From the NCBI GenBank assembly GCA_037190175.1, contig JBBCJM010000173.1:1-43967 (forward strand): a stretch of DNA of 43,967 nucleotides, given 5' to 3'. Origin of the DNA: JBBCJM01 sp037190175 (GTDB taxonomy: Bacteria; Pseudomonadota; Alphaproteobacteria; Rhodobacterales; Rhodobacteraceae). Below, in pieces: positions 39,279 through 43,967 of this stretch. Each line of letters opens with the position of its first letter. Positions within the stretch are counted from its first letter, which is position 1. The translations under genes were made by a program, and so were the position numbers. The notes under the pieces are model-generated. The model did not search any database. It was not told the DNA's origin and was given only the letters and a program-made list of their open reading frames with translations.

Positions 39279-40267
39279 CGCAGCAGACCGCGCCCCTGCT
39301 CGAGGTCGGCGACCTGGCCGTCGAGTTCCCCATGGCGGGCCGCTGGACCCCGGTGGTCAGCGATGCGCGCCTGCGGCTCGAGCGGGGGGCGACCATGGGC
39401 CTGGTGGGCGAGTCGGGCTCGGGCAAGTCGGTGACCGCCATGGCGATCCTGGGGCTGGTGGGCGACCTGGGCGGCCGGGTGTCGCGCGGCACCGTCCGCT
39501 TCGACGGGCAGGACGTGCTGGCCGCCCCGCCCGCCTTCCTGCGCCGGCTGCGGGGCGAGCGGGTGGGGATGATCTTCCAGCAGCCCGGCCGCAGCCTGAA
39601 CCCCGCCTTCACCGTGGGCGACCACATCGCCGAGACGCTGCGCCGCCACCGCGGCCTGTCGCGGGCCGCGGCCTGGAAGCGGGCGGTGGCGCTCTTGGAC
39701 CGGGTGGGGATCGCGCGGGCGGCGGAACGGGCGGGCGACTATCCCCACCAGTTCAGCGGCGGCATGTGCCAGCGGGTGATGATCGCCATGGCGATCTGCT
39801 GCGAGCCGCAGCTCTTGATCGCCGACGAGCCCACCACCGCGCTGGACGTGACCGTGCAGGCGAGGGTGCTGGAACTGCTGGCCGAACTGGTGCGCGAAAG
39901 CGGCATGGCGATGCTGTTCATCAGCCACGACCTGGCCGTGGTCTCCGAGGTGGCCGAGCGGGTGGTGGTGATGTACGCCGGCCAGACGGTCGAGGACGGC
40001 ACCGCGCGCGAGGTGTTCGAGAGCCCCGGCCATCCCTATACCCGCGGGCTGATCGCCGCGATCCCCGGCGCGGGGCGCCAGCAGCGGCTGAAGCTGATCG
40101 AGGGCGGCATCCCCTCGCCCGGCACGGTGATCGCCGGCTGCCGCTTCCACCCGCGCTGCGATTGCCGCATCGCCGGGCGCTGCGACGCCGGGCCGGTGGA
40201 GTTGCAGGTGCTGCCGGGCGGGCGGGCGATCCGCTGCCTGCACGCGGCCGGGGCGGGGGCGACATGA
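39275..40267 (+). CDS. Dipeptide-type ABC ATPase (DppD family)
   Basis: A 330-residue ATPase. Walker A GESGSGKSV near residue 47, signature QFSGGMCQRVMIAMA near residue 158, Walker B LLIADEPTTALDVTVQ near residue 180 and switch LFISHDLAVV. The C-terminus keeps the oligopeptide-importer cysteine cluster (GCRFHPRCDCRIAGRC, then CLHA), which in this family binds an iron-sulfur cluster or metal. It pairs with the DppF-like ATPase encoded next. Confidence 0.92.
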   Translation: MTQQTAPLLEVGDLAVEFPMAGRWTPVVSDARLRLERGATMGLVGESGSGKSVTAMAILGLVGDLGGRVSRGTVRFDGQDVLAAPPAFLRRLRGERVGMIFQQPGRSLNPAFTVGDHIAETLRRHRGLSRAAAWKRAVALLDRVGIARAAERAGDYPHQFSGGMCQRVMIAMAICCEPQLLIADEPTTALDVTVQARVLELLAELVRESGMAMLFISHDLAVVSEVAERVVVMYAGQTVEDGTAREVFESPGHPYTRGLIAAIPGAGRQQRLKLIEGGIPSPGTVIAGCRFHPRCDCRIAGRCDAGPVELQVLPGGRAIRCLHAAGAGAT

Positions 40268-41064
40268 CGCTGCTGCGGGTCGAGGGGCTGGCCAAATCCT
40301 ATCCGCGGCGGCGGGACTTCTTCGGCCGGGTGGTGGACCGGGTGGAGGCGGTCTGCGACGTGGGCTTCACCCTGGGCAAGGGCGAAACCCTGTCCATCGT
40401 GGGCGAATCCGGCGCCGGCAAGTCCACCGTCGGCCGGCTGGTGCTGCGGCTGATCGAGCCCGACCGTGGCCGGATCGAGCTGGACGGCGTGGACCTGCGC
40501 GCCATGCCGCGGGCCGCGCTGCGCGCCCACCGCCGGCACATGCAGATGATCTTCCAGGACCCGTTCTCGTCGCTGGACCCCCGGGTGCGGATCGGCGAGT
40601 CGGTGGCCGAACCCATGCTTCTGCACCTGAACCTCTCCCGCGACGAGCGCCGCGAACGCGCACTGGCGCTGCTGCGCCGGGTGGGGCTGGACGAAAGCCA
40701 CGCCCGCCGCCTGCCCTCGGGCCTGTCGGGCGGCCAGTTGCAGCGGGTGGCCATCGCCCGGGCGCTGGCGGTGAACCCGCGGATCATCGTCTGCGACGAG
40801 CCGGTGGCGGCGCTGGATGTCTCGGTCCGGGCGCAGGTGCTGAACCTGATGGCCGAGTTGCAGGAGGAATTCGGGATGTCCTACCTGTTCATCTCGCACG
40901 ACCTGTCCATCGTCCGGGCGATTTCCGACCGGGTGGCGGTGATGTCGAAGGGGCGGATCGTGGAGACGGGCCCCACCGAGCAGATCTTCGAGGCCCCGGC
41001 GCATGGCTATACCACCGAGCTGATCCGGGCGATCCCGCGGCTGGCCTACGCGCGCGCCGGGTGA
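40264..41064 (+). CDS. Dipeptide-type ABC ATPase (DppF family)
   Basis: A 266-residue ATPase, last gene of the importer operon. Walker A GESGAGKST near residue 48, IFQDPFSSLDPRV near residue 97, signature GLSGGQLQRVAIA near residue 156, Walker B IIVCDEPVAALDVSVRAQ. The C-terminal oligopeptide HPY extension found in its partner is missing, so the chain is shorter than many DppF proteins. Its TGA directly abuts the stop of the convergent dehydrogenase gene with no spacer. Confidence 0.92.
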   Translation: MTLLRVEGLAKSYPRRRDFFGRVVDRVEAVCDVGFTLGKGETLSIVGESGAGKSTVGRLVLRLIEPDRGRIELDGVDLRAMPRAALRAHRRHMQMIFQDPFSSLDPRVRIGESVAEPMLLHLNLSRDERRERALALLRRVGLDESHARRLPSGLSGGQLQRVAIARALAVNPRIIVCDEPVAALDVSVRAQVLNLMAELQEEFGMSYLFISHDLSIVRAISDRVAVMSKGRIVETGPTEQIFEAPAHGYTTELIRAIPRLAYARAG

Positions 41065-41979
41065 CTAGGCCACTACGTTCCGCGGCTCCTCGCCCGCCAG
41101 CCAACGCTCCAGATTGGCCAGGAACATCGCGTTGGTGGCCTGGATCGCGCGGGGGGTATGGGCGGCGGTGTGGGGCGAGAGGATCACGTTGTCGAGGTGA
41201 CGGAAGTCCTCGCGGATCGCCGGTTCGTTCTCGAAGGTGTCCAGCCCCGCCCCTGCCAGCCGCCCCTCGCGCAGCGCCGCGATCAGCGCGGGCTCGTCCA
41301 CGATCACGCCGCGGGCGACGTTGACCAGACGCCCGCCGGGGCCGAGCGCGGCCAGCACCTGCGCATCGACCGAGCCCACGGTCCCGGGCGTGGCGGCGAC
41401 GGTGACCACCAGATCCTCGGCCCAGTCCGCCAGGGCGGTCAGGCTGGGGAAGGCGCGGTACGGCACCTCGGGGCGCGGGCTGCGGCTGTGGTGGCCGATC
41501 TCGGCTCCGAAGGCGGCCAGCCGCCGGGCGATCCCGCCGCCGATGGCGCCCAGCCCATAGATCCCCACCCGCCGGCCCCCCACCGCCGGGGCCAGCCCCC
41601 CCGCCCAGCCGCCGCCGCGCACCAGCCGGTCGCCCTGCAACAGCCGGCGGATCAGCGCCAGCAGCAGCGCGGCCCCCCGGTCGGCCACGCAATCGGCCCC
41701 CGCCCCGGCGGTATTGGTGACCAGCACCCCCCGCTCGCGCAGCGCATCCAGCGCCAGCAGGTCGGTGCCGGTGCCGTAGTGGCAGACGTAGCGCAGCGCC
41801 GGCAGCCCCGCGACCATCGCGCGGGTCAGGGGCCGGTTGCCGATGGTGAAGGCGATCACGGCCGGGTCGGGCAGGGCGGGCGGCGCGGCCCAGGCCTCCA
41901 CCACGTCCAGTCGGCCGCGCAGCGGGGCCAGCACCGCCTCGGGCAGCGGGGCCAGCACCAGAACCCGTTCAGCCGGCAT
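41065..41979 (-). CDS. D-isomer-specific 2-hydroxyacid dehydrogenase
   Basis: A 304-residue NAD(P)-dependent dehydrogenase. The Rossmann motif GIYGLGAIGGGIARRLAAFG lies near residues 139-158, followed by the catalytic arginine in VARGVIVDE, glutamate in LDTFENEP and histidine in SPHTAAHT. CHYGTGTD near residue 66 is the substrate-loop region. It reduces 2-keto acids to D-2-hydroxyacids or the reverse. The sequence is closest in feel to the glyoxylate/hydroxypyruvate or 2-ketogluconate reductase group; the exact substrate is not readable. Its ATG overlaps the end of the SDR gene by 11 bases, so they are co-translated. Confidence 0.88.
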   Translation of the reverse strand: MPAERVLVLAPLPEAVLAPLRGRLDVVEAWAAPPALPDPAVIAFTIGNRPLTRAMVAGLPALRYVCHYGTGTDLLALDALRERGVLVTNTAGAGADCVADRGAALLLALIRRLLQGDRLVRGGGWAGGLAPAVGGRRVGIYGLGAIGGGIARRLAAFGAEIGHHSRSPRPEVPYRAFPSLTALADWAEDLVVTVAATPGTVGSVDAQVLAALGPGGRLVNVARGVIVDEPALIAALREGRLAGAGLDTFENEPAIREDFRHLDNVILSPHTAAHTPRAIQATNAMFLANLERWLAGEEPRNVVA

Positions 41980-42790
41980 CCGGCACCGGCCGCCCGGAAT
42001 GGGTGAAATGCGGGGTGACGGGGCTGCGCGGCGCGGCCAGCGCGGTTTCGGAGAGGTATTTCGTCGTCGTCCAGCCGCCGTCGATGGCGATGCACTGGCC
42101 GTTGACCCAGCCCGCCTCCTCGGAACACAGGAAGACGATCATCGCCGCCACGTCCTCCGCCGTGCCCCAGCGGGCGCTGGGGGTCATCTCGGCGTTCATC
42201 CGGCGGAAGGTCTCGCTGCCCATCCGGTCATGGGTCATCTCGGTCTCCACCGCCCCGGGGGCGACCGCGTTGCAGCGGATGCCGATGCTGCCATACTGGC
42301 AGGCGACATGGGTGGTCAGGCCGATCAGCCCCGCCTTGGCCGCCGAATAGGCCCCGCCGCGCAGCCCGCCCACCAGCCCGTAGGTGGACGAGACGTTGAC
42401 GATGCAGGACTGCGGCCCCATCACGCCCACCGCCTCGCGGATGAAGCGGAAGGGGGCGCGCAGCATCAGGTTCAGGTTCTGGTCCAAGGCCGCGTCGTCG
42501 GTCTCGTGCACCGGCCTGGGCCGGCCGATCCCGGCGTTGTTCACCAGATAGTCCAGCCGGCCGAAGCGCGCCAGCGCCAGCCCCACCGCGCGGACCGGCG
42601 TGTCGTCGCCGGTGGCGTCGGCGGGCAGCACGGCCACCAGATCGCCCTGCGGCCCCGCGTCCTGCACCAGCGCCTCCAAGGGCCCTTCGCGCCGTCCCAG
42701 CGCCACCACCGCCACCCCGGCGGCCAGGAAGCGCAGCGCGGTGGCGCGGCCGATGCCGGTGCCGGCCCCGGTGATCAAGGCAACCTTCAT
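41969..42790 (-). CDS. Short-chain dehydrogenase/reductase
   Basis: A 273-residue classical SDR. Cofactor motif TGAGTGIGRA at residues 7-16, NNAG near residue 88, catalytic serine in VNVSSTYG, then YSAAK near residue 153 and the C-terminal IDGGWTT. About 28 residues follow the usual SDR end, an unusual tail rich in Pro, Ser and His. The second ATG (42790) is chosen because GAAAGGA lies six bases upstream of it; the first ATG (42796) is too close. It lies between the hydroxyacid dehydrogenase and the ligase genes, so it probably oxidises or reduces a hydroxy or keto intermediate of the same pathway. Confidence 0.9.
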   Translation of the reverse strand: MKVALITGAGTGIGRATALRFLAAGVAVVALGRREGPLEALVQDAGPQGDLVAVLPADATGDDTPVRAVGLALARFGRLDYLVNNAGIGRPRPVHETDDAALDQNLNLMLRAPFRFIREAVGVMGPQSCIVNVSSTYGLVGGLRGGAYSAAKAGLIGLTTHVACQYGSIGIRCNAVAPGAVETEMTHDRMGSETFRRMNAEMTPSARWGTAEDVAAMIVFLCSEEAGWVNGQCIAIDGGWTTTKYLSETALAAPRSPVTPHFTHSGRPVPDAG

Positions 42791-42801
42791 GTCCATTCCT
42801 T

Positions 42802-43967
42802 TCAGCCCTGCTGCCCGGCGATCAGCGCCGAGCGCACCAGCGACCGCTGGATCTGCCCGGTCGCCGGGGTGCGCGGCAGGGCGGCGACCTCGACCACCCG
42901 CCGGGGGTGCTTGTGCGGTGCGATGCGGCCTGCGAGGTGGGCCCGCACCGCCTCGATGCTGGGCAGGCCGGCGCCCCGGCACAGCACCACCGCGGCGCAG
43001 ACGATCTCGCCCCAGACCGGATCGGGCAGGCCCACCACCGACACCTCGTCGATGCCGGGCAGGCCGGTCAGCGCCGCCTCGACCTCGGCCGGCGCGATGG
43101 TCTCGGCGCCCGAGCGGATCACCTCGCGCCGCCGGCCGATGATGCTGACGAAACCGTCGGCGTCGATCTCGGCCAGGTCGCCGGTGCGATACCAGCCGTC
43201 CGCCAGCACCTCGGCCGTGGCATCTAGCCGGTCGAAATAGCCGGTCATCATCTGGTTCGTGCGCCCCAGCAGCTCGCCGTCCACCACCCGCAACTCGGTG
43301 CCGGGGGTCGGCAGGCCCACGCTCAGCGGCCGGGTGCGCAGGTCGGCGTCGCCCAGCGTGGCGCCGGTGCCAAGCTCGGTCGCGCCCCAGGAGCTGGAGC
43401 AATCGGCCTGCGGGAACCGCGCGCGGATGCGGTCGATCAGGCCGGGGTCGAAGCGCGAGGTGCCGGTGCGGGCCCAGCGCAGGCTGGCGGTCTGGAACCC
43501 TTCATGCGCCAGCAACCGCTCCCAGATCGCCGGGATCGCATACATCCCCTGCGGCGCCCAGCGGTCGATCAGGCCGGCCAGCGCCGGGCCGTCCGGCCGG
43601 GGGGCGAGGTGGAGGGTGCGCAGGTGCATCCAGGCGATCAGCAGGAAATTCCAGCCGGCCCAGTGGAACAGCGGGAACAGGCCGATCTCGCCGCCGCCGC
43701 CGCAGGCTGGCGTGCGGGTGGCCCCGGCCAATGATCGGTGCCAGCTGGCCCGGTGCGGGACCATCACCCCCTTCGGCTCGCCCGTGCTGCCGCTGGTCAG
43801 GAAGATGGCGTGGATGTCCTCGTCGTCCACCGCCGTCCCGGGCGGGCGGTCCGAGGCGTGGGCGAAGGCGGCGTCCAGACCCTCGCCCGGGCCGGGGCCG
43901 TTCACCGTGGCCAGCCGCACCCCGGTCGCCTCGGCCAGCGCCGCGGCGGGCGCGGCCCGCGCGGCGG
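42802..43967 (-). CDS. AMP-forming acyl-CoA ligase, partial, A10 lysine replaced by glutamine
   Basis: The frame is open from the window edge to a TGA at 42802-42804, giving 388 C-terminal residues of an ANL ligase (N-terminus outside). P-loop IFLTSGSTGEPKGVMVPHR, SSSWGATELG, GWYRTGD and the hinge RRREVIRSGAETIAP are intact. The A10 motif, usually PRTxxGK, reads PRTPATGQIQR, so glutamine (CAG) replaces the lysine that normally binds the acyl-adenylate. This may weaken the adenylation step or mark another specificity. It is the upstream gene of a leftward operon with an SDR and a hydroxyacid dehydrogenase. Confidence 0.87.
   Translation of the reverse strand, partial: AARAAPAAALAEATGVRLATVNGPGPGEGLDAAFAHASDRPPGTAVDDEDIHAIFLTSGSTGEPKGVMVPHRASWHRSLAGATRTPACGGGGEIGLFPLFHWAGWNFLLIAWMHLRTLHLAPRPDGPALAGLIDRWAPQGMYAIPAIWERLLAHEGFQTASLRWARTGTSRFDPGLIDRIRARFPQADCSSSWGATELGTGATLGDADLRTRPLSVGLPTPGTELRVVDGELLGRTNQMMTGYFDRLDATAEVLADGWYRTGDLAEIDADGFVSIIGRRREVIRSGAETIAPAEVEAALTGLPGIDEVSVVGLPDPVWGEIVCAAVVLCRGAGLPSIEAVRAHLAGRIAPHKHPRRVVEVAALPRTPATGQIQRSLVRSALIAGQQG

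Noticed and set aside
1..43967. tRNA, rRNA, insertion sequences, prophage
   Set aside because: No tRNA-like cloverleaf, rRNA stretch, transposase, integrase or terminal inverted repeat was recognised by reading; a dedicated scan was not possible.

Overview
This is a very GC-rich (around 70% by eye) and gene-dense window with short gaps, many ATGA/GTGA stop-start overlaps and a heavy load of periplasmic-binding-protein transporters. It also carries paired GC hairpins followed by a GGAGTATTT-like tail (27348-27477) of a type I remember from Rhodobacter and Paracoccus relatives. The best guess is an alphaproteobacterium of the Rhodobacteraceae/Paracoccaceae. I see no rRNA, tRNA, CRISPR, phage or transposase gene. 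The region reads as a patchwork of catabolic operons, each combining an uptake system, CoA-dependent enzymes and often its own regulator.

Layout. (1) 1-6460 (+): the tail of an isochorismatase-like hydrolase; a tripartite tricarboxylate-type transporter (TctC, TctA, TctB); a double-hotdog MaoC-type dehydratase; an unusual regulator made of two MarR domains fused in tandem; and a crotonase lacking both usual catalytic glutamates. (2) 6571-7217 (+): a small AbrB/VapC toxin-antitoxin pair. (3) 7248-9649 (-): a family III CoA-transferase and an acyl-CoA dehydrogenase, divergent from an IclR regulator (9891-10736). (4) 10924-18098 (+): a luciferase-like flavin monooxygenase, an ABC importer (binding protein, fused double permease, ATPase), then AtuA and its small partner DUF4387. 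(5) 18103-26203: a beta-oxidation cluster around a TetR regulator. The leftward part is tetR, a nitronate monooxygenase-like protein and a dehydrogenase/hydratase fusion. The rightward part is an acyl-CoA dehydrogenase, a thiolase, a PaaG-like isomerase and a second thiolase. (6) 26200-32957: a ROK regulator, a 2H-phosphoesterase-like protein (DUF1868), an ABC importer, and a divergent cytoplasmic glycerophosphodiesterase. (7) 33270-41064 (+): an AMP-forming acyl-CoA ligase, a second MaoC-type dehydratase and a complete dipeptide/opine-type ABC importer. (8) 41065-43967 (-): a 2-hydroxyacid dehydrogenase, an SDR oxidoreductase and a second, truncated-by-window acyl-CoA ligase.

How the parts work together. 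Each block looks like import of a small organic compound, activation to a CoA thioester (ligase or CoA-transferase), then beta-oxidation-like steps. Substrates cannot be read from the sequence. The most interesting candidates for undescribed biology are the tandem MarR pseudo-dimer; block 6, where two different phosphodiesterase families flank one importer; and block 4, where a flavin monooxygenase and the poorly understood AtuA-DUF4387 pair share an apparent operon with an importer. Both AMP-ligases also lack the canonical A10 lysine (Arg in one, Gln in the other).
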